Assembly (NCBI RefSeq): GCF_017948485.1
Contig: NZ_JAFFSX010000001.1
Span: 434,001-498,000, forward strand
DNA: 64,000 bases
Reading direction: 5' to 3'
DNA from: Streptomyces sp. GESEQ-35
GTDB lineage: Bacteria > Actinomycetota > Actinomycetes > Streptomycetales > Streptomycetaceae
Part shown: one piece after another, positions 23,931 through 32,891 of the stretch
Position numbering within the stretch: the first letter of the stretch is position 1
Layout: every line of letters begins with the position of its first letter
Notes under the pieces: generated by a model
Seen by the model: the letters and a program-made list of their open reading frames with translations, nothing else
Database searches by the model: none
Told to the model about the DNA's origin: nothing
Made by a program: the position numbers and the translations under genes

Positions 23931-25226
23931 TCAGGGCGCTGGCGAGGTCGGCTTCGGCGCTCCGGCGCCGGCGATCCGCAGGCCGGCCGGGGCGGGGGCG
24001 GCAGCGGGCGCACGCGGGACAAGGACGCGGATGATGAAGGCACCCGCTCCGGCCGACAGCGCCATGCACACGGTGATGGACCAGAGCAGGACGGCCGGAC
24101 TGTGGTCGGCCAGGGCCGGCGTGAAGAACGCGGCGACCGCGAAGACCCCGCGCGACAGGGCGTAGGTGAGCCCCTGGGTGGTGCCGCGCGTGTCCGCGGG
24201 CAGAGTGAGCTGCGACCAGACCTTGTAGTTGGCCTCTCCGGCAAAGGGGTTGGAGAGCTGGTAGAGGACGAAGAAGACGAGCATGCCGACGAGCGCACCG
24301 GCGGTCAGGGACGCGATGACGAACGCCAGGATCTGCACGGCGGCGGCCACATAGAACAGCCGGTCGCGCAGAGGGCTGTCGGCGACTCGGACGAAGGCGA
24401 TCGTCAGCAGGACCCCGATCGGGATGAAGGCCAGGTTGATGCCGGTGGCGAGGCTCTGGGAGGCGTCGCTGACGGTCACCAGCAGGTAGGTGCCGAACTG
24501 GCCGAAGGTGTTGGCGCCCAGTCCCCAGGTGACGTAGAAGGCGAACGTCGCTGCCATGGGCAACAGCGCGGCCCGTGTCCACACGTTCTTCAGCGCGACG
24601 CCGCGCGGGACGGCCGCGTCCTCCGGTTCCACGGCGGAGGCCTGCTGTTCGGGGGCCAGCTTCAGCTTGGACCGCAGGTGCCAGGTGACGAGCGCGGCGA
24701 GGGCCAGTTGGCCGGTGATGATGCGTGCTCCGGTCATGCCCGTGGTTGACAGGACGAAGCCGAGGAAGATGGCGACGGTGATGCCGAGCATCCACATGAC
24801 CTGCGTGAAGGCCACGAGCCGCCCACGGGCCGGAGCTGGTGCGGCGTCCGAGACCACGGCCAGGGACGTCGGCAGGTCGGCGCCCGCCGCGAGGCCGGCG
24901 ACGAGGACACCGATCAGCAGCGTGATGTCGTCCGGCGCCAGCGTGATGACGAGCGCACCCAACGCGAAGCAGAAGATGTCCCAGTTGTAGACCCTGCGGC
25001 GGCCGAACATGTCGGCGAGCCGTCCGCCGACGAGGGACCCGACGGCGATGCAGATGGTGACGATCGCACTGATCGCGCCCGCCATCCACACGCCCATGTC
25101 GTAACTGTCGCGGTAGATGGCCAGGTTCACCGAGATGCTGACGATCAGGCCCGCATCGAGGTAAGAGGCCATGCCGGACAGGGCTGCGGCCTTCCAGAGC
25201 TGCTTCGGAATGGGCTGTTCGGCCAT
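23931..25226 (-). CDS. MFS transporter (sugar porter-like)
   Basis: A 431-aa membrane protein with about 12 hydrophobic segments. The MFS signature between TM2 and TM3 appears as GGRLADMFGRRRVY. ATG 25226 is preceded by GGAG. It is upstream of and probably co-transcribed with the isomerase gene, and divergent from the GH106 gene. A LacI-type palindrome at 25285 lies 59 bp before the start. It probably imports the sugar released by the glycosidase. Confidence 0.9.
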   Translation of the reverse strand: MAEQPIPKQLWKAAALSGMASYLDAGLIVSISVNLAIYRDSYDMGVWMAGAISAIVTICIAVGSLVGGRLADMFGRRRVYNWDIFCFALGALVITLAPDDITLLIGVLVAGLAAGADLPTSLAVVSDAAPAPARGRLVAFTQVMWMLGITVAIFLGFVLSTTGMTGARIITGQLALAALVTWHLRSKLKLAPEQQASAVEPEDAAVPRGVALKNVWTRAALLPMAATFAFYVTWGLGANTFGQFGTYLLVTVSDASQSLATGINLAFIPIGVLLTIAFVRVADSPLRDRLFYVAAAVQILAFVIASLTAGALVGMLVFFVLYQLSNPFAGEANYKVWSQLTLPADTRGTTQGLTYALSRGVFAVAAFFTPALADHSPAVLLWSITVCMALSAGAGAFIIRVLVPRAPAAAPAPAGLRIAGAGAPKPTSPAP

Positions 25227-25284
25227 GATGCGACTCCGTCGTCTCGTGACATCGCGGTTCCGGGCCGGATCGCAGAGAATATAG

Positions 25285-25301
25285 GGAACAAAAAACGTTC
25301 C
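25285..25301. promoter_or_regulatory. LacI-type operator before the MFS-isomerase operon
   Basis: GGAACAAAAAACGTTCC has 5-bp inverted arms and the AAAACGTT core shared with the sites at 25401 and 30458. It sits in the divergent promoter region. Confidence 0.5.
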
Positions 25302-25400
25302 AACAAGGTGCCGCGCAGACAACCACCCTCCAGTACCAACCGCTTCCGGACTCACCGCGACCGTGGCGCAAGCCCTCCAGCTCCCCTACGGTGAAGGCGG

Positions 25401-25417
25401 CCTAAAAACGTTTTAGG
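25401..25417. promoter_or_regulatory. LacI-type operator before the GH106 gene
   Basis: CCTAAAA-ACG-TTTTAGG has 7-bp inverted arms and abuts the ribosome binding site of the GTG at 25433, a position suited to repression. Confidence 0.6.
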
Positions 25418-25432
25418 GGAAGGATCGCATCC

Positions 25433-28400
25433 GTGCTCTCCCCCGCGCTTCAGCAGCTTTTCGAAGATCCGCCCCGGGACTTCGGCCCCACTCCCCTGTG
25501 GTGGTGGTCGGGCGCGAAGGTCACCCGCGACCGTCTGGAATGGCAGATGCGGGCGTTCGCGGACGGCGGCATCCACAACCTCGTGGTGATCAACCTGGCG
25601 CCGAGCGGCCCGAGTTTCGGCGCCCGGGCCGACGAACCGGCGTGGTTCAGCGAGGAGTGGTGGGCCCGTTTCACCGACGCCTGCGAGGTCGCCGCAGCTG
25701 TGGGCATACGCCTGTGGTTCTACGACCAGATCGGCTTCTCCGGCGCCAATCTCCAAGGCGGCGTCACCGGACGGCACCCCGAGGCATCGGGCCTGGCCCT
25801 GCGCTTCCGCACCGCGACCGTGGACCGGGGCACGGTGGCCCTGCGGGACGCCGAGACGCTGGTGAGCGCGTACGACGCCGACGGCCGACGCCTGCCCGAC
25901 CCGACCGCGGCCCCCGACGGCACCCACGTACAGCTGGTGACCACCGTCCCCACGGCGTTCGACTACCTCAACCCGCACGCCGTCGAGGCACTGATGGACG
26001 CCGTCCACCACGAATTCGACCGCAGCGTCCCCGAATACCTGGGCAACGTCATCGCGGGCAGCTTCCAGGACGAACTGCCTGGCACGAACTCCTGGAGCCG
26101 CCGCTTCGCGGAGGAGTTCCGCACCCGGCGCGGCTACGACCTCCTCGACCACCTCCCGGATCTGTTCGGTACGCGCACCACCGCGAGGGCGGCGAAGGTC
26201 CGCGCCGACTACTACGGCGTCCGCACGGAACTCACCGAAGAGGCCCTGTTCCGGCCGCTCGCCGCCTGGCACCGCGAGCGCGGCATGCTTCTGGGCTGCG
26301 ACCAGAGCAACCCGGCCCGCGCGGGCTACCCGGCCCAGTCGACACAGCTCTACACCGACTACTTCCGTACCCACCGCTGGTTCAGCGCGGCCGGCAGCGA
26401 CCACCACGGTGATGCCAAGGTCCACTCGTCCATGGCCCACCTCTACGGCCACGAGCGCGTCTGGATGGAGGCGTTCCACTCCTCCGGCTGGGGCGGCACC
26501 CTGGAGGACACCTACGACTGGCTGCTGCCGTTCCTGCGCAGCGGCGCCAACCTGTTCAACCCTCACGCCAGTTACTTCGGCACCGCGGGCGGCTGGTTCG
26601 AGTGGGCGCCGCCGTCCACCGACTGGCGCCAGCCCTACTGGAAGCAGTACCCGGCGTTCTCGCGGGCCGTGGCCCGGATCTGCTCGATCATGTCCTGGGG
26701 CAGCTACGACGCCGATGTGGCGGTCCTGCATCCCACCGCCACCATGCAGTCCCTCGTCCCGCTGGACGCGCCCGTCCGCCACTTCGGTGACGGCCGGCTC
26801 GGTGACGGCCATGCCGAAGCCGACGAGACGCAACAGCACTACCTGGACCTGTGCGGCACGAACAACTGGCTGCGCCCCCGGGTCGGCGCCCTGGACCTGA
26901 ACCGCGTCGCCTTCGACGTCATCGACGACGACTCCATCCAGCGCGCCAAGCCCGTCGACGGCACTCTGCGCATCAGGGACCTCGACTACAGCGTGGTGCT
27001 GCTGCCCTCGACGAGCGTCCTGGAGGAGGAGACGGCGCGTCGGCTGACCGAACTGCTCGACTCCGGTGGACGGGTCGTGGTCGTGGGGCAGCCCCCGACA
27101 GCGGCGGCCGGTATGGCCGGTGACGACTCCGTCGTAGCGGCATTGCTGGCGCATCCGCGGCTGGAGCGGGTGGGTGACGCCGAGGCCGGAGCGGCAGCGG
27201 TGGCCGACGCGGCCGGACACGCCACGGGCGAAGTGCCGCTGCTCGTCAGGCGGATGGGAAGCGACGGGGTCGCCCTGGTGACGGGGACCTTCCCCGACGC
27301 CGGCGTGCCCGAGCCTCGCACCAGTTCTCCCCGGCCAAGGAAGAACCACGTCGTCGATCCGGCTCGCTACGCCCGCACTTCGTCCGTCACCGTCCGCGCC
27401 CCGGTCGCCGAGGCCGAGGTCTGGAACCCGGCGACCGGCACGCGCAATCCGGCACGCGTCACCGTCTCCGACGACGGCTCTTCGACCATCGAGGTACGGC
27501 TGGACGGCGCCCCCGCCGCACTCGTCGTATGGCGCGAGGGCACACCGTCAAGCCGGGCGACAGTGCCGCCCGGGCCGGCCGGGGCCATCGACATCTCGAC
27601 CGGCTGGCAGGGCCGTCTCGTCCCCACCATGGACAACACGTGGGGCGATCTGGCGCTGCCCGCGGAATCGTCCGTGGCCGAGCCGCAGATCTGGGACATG
27701 CGGTGGACCGAGAGCGAGGGGCCGGACGCGGTGTGGCAGCAGACGCGCGTCACGTACGGCAACCGGGTCCGCGTCCTGGTGCCCTCGGCCCGGGCTGTGG
27801 AGCCGCTCGACGCCGGGTCCGTCGAGCGAGTGCTGGCCGGACAACTGCCCCTCGCCCCGGACTGGGATGTGGCGGTGTACTCGTCGAGCCGCGGAATCCC
27901 GGATCCGGGCGGGCTGCTCGGCACCAAGGGCCTGGTGAACGAGGAGTTCGTACGCGTTCCGGTACCGGGCAACGGAGAAGCGGCGCGCGTCCGGGCCATC
28001 GTGGAGACCGACCACCGGGGCGCTGCCGACCTGCATGTCGGTGCGGAGGCGGTCAAGCGCGTGTGGTGGAACGGCCGGCAACTGGACACGGGTCGTGGCG
28101 GATACCTGGCCTCGGCGCGGGTGACAGTGGCCCAGTCCCGCAATGTGCTCGAGTACGAACTGTCCGAGGCGCAGGGCCGGCCCTCCACGATCTCCGCCAA
28201 GGCCGGTACACCGCTGGGCAGTTGCTTCTGCCTGTCCGAGCCGGGCGGATTCCCGCCACGGCCCCGTTTCATGCGCTTGCCCGAGGGAGTACGGCCGCAG
28301 GGTCCGGTGACGTATCGCGCGCGGCTTCGCCTCCCCCACGACGGTACGGAGGCGGTGCTCGTCGTGGGTGCCGCGACGGCGGTCACCGTGCTGTTCGACG

Positions 28401-29368
28401 GCACCGTCGTGGCGCGGCAGGAGAAGGTCGAGTACTACGAGGCGGACTGGGGTGCGGTGCCCATGTTCTTCCGCCACGAACTGACGCTCGGGGCGGGCGA
28501 TCACGTACTCGACGTCGTGACCGACGGCGTTCGGGACGCGGTCTTCGTCGACCTGGTGGCGCGGTCGGCGGCAGTGGTCAGTGGCGCGGGCTGGGAGGCA
28601 GAGACGGGCGGGTGGTACGGCCGTACGGTCGAAGACGCGGACAGGCGGGGCGAATTGCAGCACTGCCACGCGGTGGTACGGCCCCACCCGTTGCCGGACG
28701 CCGAGTGGCTCAGCGGCCCGTCGGTGCTGGGCGGCGCCGTGCTGCCGGTGCGGTCCACCGACGACGTCCGTGCCGCGCCGCAACGCTTCCGTTTCACCGT
28801 GCCCGCGGGCACGGTGTCGGTCGATCTGCCGCTGGAGCTTGCCGCGCAGGTGCGGGTCGGCGACGGCGCGGAGCATGCGCTCGACGGCCAAGTGGTCATG
28901 CTGGACGAGCCGTTGGGCGAACCCACGGAAGTCGAGGTCGTCACCTCGCCCACGACGGTTCTGCGGGGCGGGTCCGCGTGGCGCGGGCCGGTGCGTGTGC
29001 GCACCGTACCGGCGCCGCTGACTCTGGGGGCCTGGAGCTCGATGGGGCTGGGCGGTTGGAGCGGGGGCGTGACCTACTCGCGTTCGCTTCAGGTGCCACC
29101 GGGGCCGGACCCCGTGCTGGATCTGGGGCGGGTGCGGGGCAGCGTAGAGGTGTCGCTGGACGGGGAGGTCGTCGGCGAGGCGTTCTGCGTTCCGTACCGC
29201 TTTACTCTGCCCGGGGCCGCGGGACGCACCGTCCGGGTCGACGTGACCGTGTACAACACGCTTGCGCCGTATCTCGCCGAGGCCACGCCGACCGCCTGGG
29301 CCTTCCCGGACCAGCTGCCGTCGGGCCTGCTGGGACCGGTGATTCTTCGGATTGCGCGGTCCGACTAG
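25433..29368 (+). CDS. GH106-type alpha-L-rhamnosidase-like glycosyl hydrolase
   Basis: A 1311-aa protein. The N-terminal barrel shows DFGPTPLWWWSGAKVT, LWFYDQIGFSGANLQGG (conserved Asp), VIAGSFQDELPG (a conserved Asp-Glu pair) and HRWFSAAGSDHHGDAK. This order fits the GH106 rhamnosidase group. Beta-sandwich modules follow in the second half, with a jelly-roll-like C-terminus. No signal peptide is visible, so it may be cytosolic. GTG 25433 has AAGGA upstream. The gene overlaps the convergent LacI gene by 4 nt at the stop codons. It probably releases rhamnose from plant or bacterial glycosides (inference). Confidence 0.85.
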   Translation: MLSPALQQLFEDPPRDFGPTPLWWWSGAKVTRDRLEWQMRAFADGGIHNLVVINLAPSGPSFGARADEPAWFSEEWWARFTDACEVAAAVGIRLWFYDQIGFSGANLQGGVTGRHPEASGLALRFRTATVDRGTVALRDAETLVSAYDADGRRLPDPTAAPDGTHVQLVTTVPTAFDYLNPHAVEALMDAVHHEFDRSVPEYLGNVIAGSFQDELPGTNSWSRRFAEEFRTRRGYDLLDHLPDLFGTRTTARAAKVRADYYGVRTELTEEALFRPLAAWHRERGMLLGCDQSNPARAGYPAQSTQLYTDYFRTHRWFSAAGSDHHGDAKVHSSMAHLYGHERVWMEAFHSSGWGGTLEDTYDWLLPFLRSGANLFNPHASYFGTAGGWFEWAPPSTDWRQPYWKQYPAFSRAVARICSIMSWGSYDADVAVLHPTATMQSLVPLDAPVRHFGDGRLGDGHAEADETQQHYLDLCGTNNWLRPRVGALDLNRVAFDVIDDDSIQRAKPVDGTLRIRDLDYSVVLLPSTSVLEEETARRLTELLDSGGRVVVVGQPPTAAAGMAGDDSVVAALLAHPRLERVGDAEAGAAAVADAAGHATGEVPLLVRRMGSDGVALVTGTFPDAGVPEPRTSSPRPRKNHVVDPARYARTSSVTVRAPVAEAEVWNPATGTRNPARVTVSDDGSSTIEVRLDGAPAALVVWREGTPSSRATVPPGPAGAIDISTGWQGRLVPTMDNTWGDLALPAESSVAEPQIWDMRWTESEGPDAVWQQTRVTYGNRVRVLVPSARAVEPLDAGSVERVLAGQLPLAPDWDVAVYSSSRGIPDPGGLLGTKGLVNEEFVRVPVPGNGEAARVRAIVETDHRGAADLHVGAEAVKRVWWNGRQLDTGRGGYLASARVTVAQSRNVLEYELSEAQGRPSTISAKAGTPLGSCFCLSEPGGFPPRPRFMRLPEGVRPQGPVTYRARLRLPHDGTEAVLVVGAATAVTVLFDGTVVARQEKVEYYEADWGAVPMFFRHELTLGAGDHVLDVVTDGVRDAVFVDLVARSAAVVSGAGWEAETGGWYGRTVEDADRRGELQHCHAVVRPHPLPDAEWLSGPSVLGGAVLPVRSTDDVRAAPQRFRFTVPAGTVSVDLPLELAAQVRVGDGAEHALDGQVVMLDEPLGEPTEVEVVTSPTTVLRGGSAWRGPVRVRTVPAPLTLGAWSSMGLGGWSGGVTYSRSLQVPPGPDPVLDLGRVRGSVEVSLDGEVVGEAFCVPYRFTLPGAAGRTVRVDVTVYNTLAPYLAEATPTAWAFPDQLPSGLLGPVILRIARSD

Positions 29369-30384
29369 AGGTCGGTGGGCGGCCGTGTGGAGTCCCGCAG
29401 GACGAGGTCGGGCGCGAAGACCCGGGTCTCGTGGGTGTGTTCGGCGCGGGCCTCGATCTCGTCGAGGACCATCTCGACGGCGGCCCGGCCGAGGTCCTCG
29501 ACGGGCTGCCGGACCGTGGTGAGGGTCGTCGCGCCGAAACCCGCGATGTCGAGGTCGCCGTAGCCGACCACCTGCACGTCCTCGGGAATGCGCACGCCGC
29601 GGTCGGCCAGTCCTCGGCACAGTCCCGCGGCGAGGAAGTCGTTGGTGCAGAAGACCCCGTCGGGCAGGTCCTCGAGCTGGTCCGCGATCTTCGTGCCGTA
29701 CGCCACCGTCATCTCCTCGGCGACGACCTGGTCCAACGTCGCCTCACGTCGGCTGCGCACGGCCTGCCGGGCGCCCTGGAACCGGTCGGCGCACTGGCGG
29801 ATCCCGCGCTCTCCGTTGACCACGAGGACGTCGCGCGCCCCGCGGTCCAGGAGATGCTGGACCGCGATACGGCCGCCGGCGATGTCGTCGACGGACGCGG
29901 AGCAGCCGTCCCGGTCGGGCATCGCGCGGTCGGCCAGAACCAGCGGGATGCCGCGGTCACGCAGCCGGGTCAGCCGGCTCGGATCGGCGCTGAGCGGAAC
30001 GACGACAACGCCCACGGCCCGCTGCTCGACCAGCATGGTGAAGTAGCCCTGTTCCCGCTCCGGTTGGTCCCCGCTGTGGCAGAGGACAAGCGCATAGCCA
30101 TGCGTGTACGCCGCCTCGGCGGCACCCCGTGCGATGCGCGCGTAGAACGAGTTGGCCACGTCGGGCAGGACCAGTCCGATCGAGGACGAGTGACCCGTGC
30201 GCAGGCCGGCGGCTCCCGGGTGGGGGACGTAGTCGAGGGCCGCGACCGCGTTGCGTACCCGCTCGGCGGTCTGCGCGTTGACTCGCTCGGGCCGGTTGAG
30301 CACGTTCGACACCGTGGACACCGAGACGCCTGCGGCGGCGGCGACATCCTGAATGCGGGCAGGGCGAGCCGAAATGGCGTCCAC
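29365..30384 (-). CDS. LacI family transcriptional regulator
   Basis: A protein of about 339 aa. The N-terminal HTH reads IQDVAAAAGVSVSTVSNVLNRPERVN with the hinge helix after it. The periplasmic-binding-protein-like sensor follows: SIGLVLPDVANSFYARIARGAAEAA, VDDIAGGRIAVQHLLDRGARDVLVV and QVVGYGDLDIAGFGATTLTTVRQP. GTG 30384 is chosen, but GAGGGG is unusually close, and TTG 30408 in frame is an alternative. It is the obvious regulator of the GH106 and MFS-isomerase units, whose promoters carry LacI-like palindromes; a related site lies before its own gene. Confidence 0.93.
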   Translation of the reverse strand: MDAISARPARIQDVAAAAGVSVSTVSNVLNRPERVNAQTAERVRNAVAALDYVPHPGAAGLRTGHSSSIGLVLPDVANSFYARIARGAAEAAYTHGYALVLCHSGDQPEREQGYFTMLVEQRAVGVVVVPLSADPSRLTRLRDRGIPLVLADRAMPDRDGCSASVDDIAGGRIAVQHLLDRGARDVLVVNGERGIRQCADRFQGARQAVRSRREATLDQVVAEEMTVAYGTKIADQLEDLPDGVFCTNDFLAAGLCRGLADRGVRIPEDVQVVGYGDLDIAGFGATTLTTVRQPVEDLGRAAVEMVLDEIEARAEHTHETRVFAPDLVLRDSTRPPTDL

Positions 30385-30457
30385 CCCCTCGCGATATCGG
30401 CAGTGCAACCAGCCGCGACAGCGGCCTCATGGGCGAGGCAAGCATACCGCGAGCACA

Positions 30458-30473
30458 CATAAAACGATTTACG
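30458..30473. promoter_or_regulatory. LacI-type operator before the lacI-like gene
   Basis: CATAAAACGATTTACG contains the AAAACG core and partial dyad of the other two sites, about 75 bp upstream of the LacI start. It suggests autoregulation. Confidence 0.45.
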
Positions 30474-30564
30474 CACAGGCGGAACGGACACGGCCCAGGA
30501 GCTCAGGGAGACGGTGCTGTATCGGGTCTCCGCCAGATGGATGCCGACGAAACGCTTACGCCTC

Positions 30565-30780
30565 TCAGCCCTCCGCTGGGTGCGGTGGCGCCGGCGAGTG
30601 CAGGAGCCGCAGGCCGGCCTCGACCAGTAGCCAGCCGAGGCGAGCCCGGAGCGACGCGCCGCTCCGGACCGGATCGCCGGCGCCGGCGGTCCGGCGCAGC
30701 TCCCAGGCGCGGGCCTGCGCACGCAACTCGGCGGCGCGGGCGGCGTGAAGGTGGCGGTGTATGTCCGGGTGGTGGTTCAT
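30565..30780 (-). CDS. Small hypothetical protein coupled to the ArsR-type regulator
   Basis: A 71-aa, Arg/Ala/His-rich protein (MNHHPDIHRHLHAARAAELRAQARAWELRR...). It starts inside the stop codon of the upstream regulator (ATGA at 30777-30780), so it is translationally coupled. It resembles the short His/Arg-rich proteins often found after ArsR-type genes in Streptomyces. No catalytic or membrane feature is seen and no function can be assigned. Confidence 0.6.
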   Translation of the reverse strand: MNHHPDIHRHLHAARAAELRAQARAWELRRTAGAGDPVRSGASLRARLGWLLVEAGLRLLHSPAPPHPAEG

Positions 30781-31370
30781 GACGAGGCTTCCCCGCGGCG
30801 GTTGCGGAACGCGACGCGCAGTACGGTCACCGGCTCTGCCCCTTCCGGGCGCCGTGACGGGTCGTCGGCCCGCTCTCCGTAGGAATCCAGCAGCGCCGAG
30901 AACCGCTCCCTCAACTCGGTGAGTTCGGCGGCTGTCAGATAGACGATGTCGTCACCGAACTGCTCCGCCTCGCGCCACTCGCGCGGCAGCTGCCGTCGGG
31001 TCTCGACCGCGTGCGTCATCTGCTCGAAGAACCGCTCTGCGACGGCCGTGCTGAGAGCTTCGGCCGCATCACTGTCGGCATCCCGCCACTCGGTGTACCG
31101 GGCCGTGGCCCGCCAAGGCTTCTCCCGGCCCTGACCTCCCTCGGCCTCCTCGACCAGCCCGTACTTGGCGAGTATCCGCAGATGGTACGAGCAGCTCGCC
31201 ACGGACTCGCCGGTCAGTTCCGCAGCGCGGGTCGCCGTGAACGGACCCTCGACACGCAGCAGCCCAACCAGCTTCATACGGGTGGGGTGGGCGTAGGCGC
31301 GCAGGGCACGCGGGTCTGCGAGATGGACGGAGCGCCGCGGCGTGCCGGCCTTGGGCGTTGGCTCTGACAT
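30777..31370 (-). CDS. ArsR-type winged-helix transcriptional regulator
   Basis: A 197-aa regulator. The helix-turn-helix lies at residues about 18-75: LADPRALRAYAHPTRMKLVGLL, then TATRAAELTGESVASCSYHLRILAKYGLVEEA. The C-terminal half, with WREAEQFGDDIVYLTAAELTELRERFSALLDSY, is the long-helix dimerisation region seen in many actinobacterial helix-turn-helix 20-domain proteins. The metal-binding Cys of true ArsR proteins is absent. The nested palindrome four bases upstream of its start (31374-31405) is a likely autoregulatory operator. Confidence 0.9.
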   Translation of the reverse strand: MSEPTPKAGTPRRSVHLADPRALRAYAHPTRMKLVGLLRVEGPFTATRAAELTGESVASCSYHLRILAKYGLVEEAEGGQGREKPWRATARYTEWRDADSDAAEALSTAVAERFFEQMTHAVETRRQLPREWREAEQFGDDIVYLTAAELTELRERFSALLDSYGERADDPSRRPEGAEPVTVLRVAFRNRRGEASS

Positions 31371-31373
31371 GGA

Positions 31374-31405
31374 TGTAAAGGTATCTTTCTAAAGACTCCT
31401 TTACA
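31374..31405. promoter_or_regulatory. Nested palindromic operator of the ArsR-type gene
   Basis: Outer arms TGTAAAGG (31374-31381) and CCTTTACA (31398-31405) and inner palindrome TCTTTCTAAAGA (31384-31395) share one centre at 31389.5. It is AT-rich against its surroundings and adjoins the regulator start. Confidence 0.65.
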
Positions 31406-31699
31406 AGGGTTGGGATGGGCCTGTTCGTGGTCGTCGAGGCGGACGGGATCGTCTACCGGGTGGCAGCTCCCTGCGCATGACGGTCTCCAGCCAGGACTAC
31501 CCGAACTGCGACTCCGCGGATCGAAGAGAGATCGGCGGATTCCTGGTCTACACCAAACACCTCTGTCCCAGTATCCTCAGCCATGCCAGTAGCACACCAT
31601 CCCCCACCCAGGTTGCGTGCTGGCGCGGGCGACACCCCCCTGAACCTGCCCTAGCAGCCGGGTGAACTCCCCCCATTCACCGCCTCTAGGAGGATCACG
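31406..31699. other. Intergenic region before the sugar dehydrogenase gene
   Basis: About 290 bp with no supported gene. A short frame at 31416-31481 encodes MGLFVVVEADGIVYRV and a few more residues; it may be a relic or chance. The 3' end has a strong AGGAGG site for the GTG at 31700. Confidence 0.4.
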
Positions 31700-32836
31700 G
31701 TGAGAGTTCGCACCAGAAGCTCGGCGATCATCGGCACCATCTGCCTGGTCGCTTCCCTCGCCTTGACCACGGCGTCCGCCGACGAGTCCGCCACCCCACG
31801 GCAGGCGGCGAAGGTCGCCCTCAAGAATGTGGCCACGGCCCAGAATCCAACCGCCGGCGCCGCCGGTCCCGGTGGTACGGTCTGGATTGCCGAACGCGCA
31901 GGCACCGTAAGGGTTTTGAACGATCAAGGGCTCGGCGAACCCGTTCTCGACATCTCCGGCGAGACCACCACCGACGGTGAACGCGGCCTGCTGGGCATCG
32001 CGTTCGACAAGGAGTTCGCGCACTTCTACATCTCGTTCACGAACCTCGAAGGCACCAGCACCGTGGACGAGTTCGCGATGCGGGACGGCAAGATCCAGCC
32101 GGACACGCGGCGTACCGTCCTCACCCAGACGCAGCCCTACTCCAACCACAACGGCGGCGACATCAAGTTCGGCCCCGACGGCTACCTCTACATCGCGTTC
32201 GGCGACGGTGGCGCAGGCGGCGACCCGCACGGCAACGGGCAGAACCTCGACACGCTGCTCGGCAAACTCCTGCGGATCGACCCGAGCGGCGGCGAGCCGT
32301 ACGCGATCCCGCCGGACAACCCGTTCGTGGACGACCCGAACGCCAAGGACGAGATCTGGGCGTACGGGCTGCGCAACCCGTGGCGGTTCTCCTTCGACAC
32401 GGGCACGGGCGACCTGCTGATCGGTGACGTCGGCCAGAGCGACTGGGAGGAGATCGACTGGGCCCCGGCGAACAGCAAGGGCGGCGAGAACTACGGCTGG
32501 TCCCAGATGGAGGGCAACCACCCCTTCCGTGGCGGCACGGAGCCCGCGAACCACGTACCGCCGGTCCACGAGTACGACCGCACCGGACTGGGCTGCTCGG
32601 TGACCGGCGGATACGTCTACCGAGGCAACGCGATCCCGGACCTCAAGGGTCAGTACGTCTTCAGCGACTACTGCGACGGCACCGTCCGCTCTCTACAGAT
32701 GGAGAACGGCAAGGTGACCGGCGTGAACGACCTCGGAGCCAACGGCGGCGAGGTCGTCTCGTTCGCGCAGGGCGGCAACGGCGAGCTGTACGTGCTCGCC
32801 ATCGGTGGCAGCGTCTTCCGCGTCGACCCGGCGTAA
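31700..32836 (+). CDS. Secreted PQQ-dependent aldose sugar dehydrogenase-like protein
   Basis: A 378-aa exported protein. The N-terminus MRVRTRSSAIIGTICLVASLALTTA is a Sec signal ending near ASA. The six-bladed beta-propeller of soluble PQQ glucose dehydrogenase/YliI proteins is visible: ERGLLGIAFDKEF, NHNGGDIKFGPDGYLYIAFGDGG (catalytic His and Ca/PQQ site), EIWAYGLRNPWRFSFD, DVGQSDWEEID and GGYVYRGNAIPDLKGQYVFSDYC. Start GTG 31700 has AGGAGG. It oxidises sugars outside the cell using PQQ or a similar cofactor. It appears to be monocistronic and ends at a strong hairpin. Confidence 0.92.
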   Translation: MRVRTRSSAIIGTICLVASLALTTASADESATPRQAAKVALKNVATAQNPTAGAAGPGGTVWIAERAGTVRVLNDQGLGEPVLDISGETTTDGERGLLGIAFDKEFAHFYISFTNLEGTSTVDEFAMRDGKIQPDTRRTVLTQTQPYSNHNGGDIKFGPDGYLYIAFGDGGAGGDPHGNGQNLDTLLGKLLRIDPSGGEPYAIPPDNPFVDDPNAKDEIWAYGLRNPWRFSFDTGTGDLLIGDVGQSDWEEIDWAPANSKGGENYGWSQMEGNHPFRGGTEPANHVPPVHEYDRTGLGCSVTGGYVYRGNAIPDLKGQYVFSDYCDGTVRSLQMENGKVTGVNDLGANGGEVVSFAQGGNGELYVLAIGGSVFRVDPA

Positions 32837-32860
32837 CGACTGCGGCCAGGCCAAGCCAAG

Positions 32861-32891
32861 GCGCTCAGTCACAGGATCTGTGACTGAGCGC
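32861..32891. terminator. Bidirectional terminator hairpin
   Basis: A perfect 14-bp stem (32861-32874 with 32878-32891) and a 3-nt loop between the convergent sugar dehydrogenase and DUF6624-like genes. The hairpin abuts the stop codon of the latter. Confidence 0.8.

Noticed and set aside
27529..30462. Long overlapping frames (977 aa plus strand; 690 aa minus strand at 27548) within and after GH106
   Set aside because: They cross real gene ends, lack motifs, and reflect absence of AT-rich stop codons.
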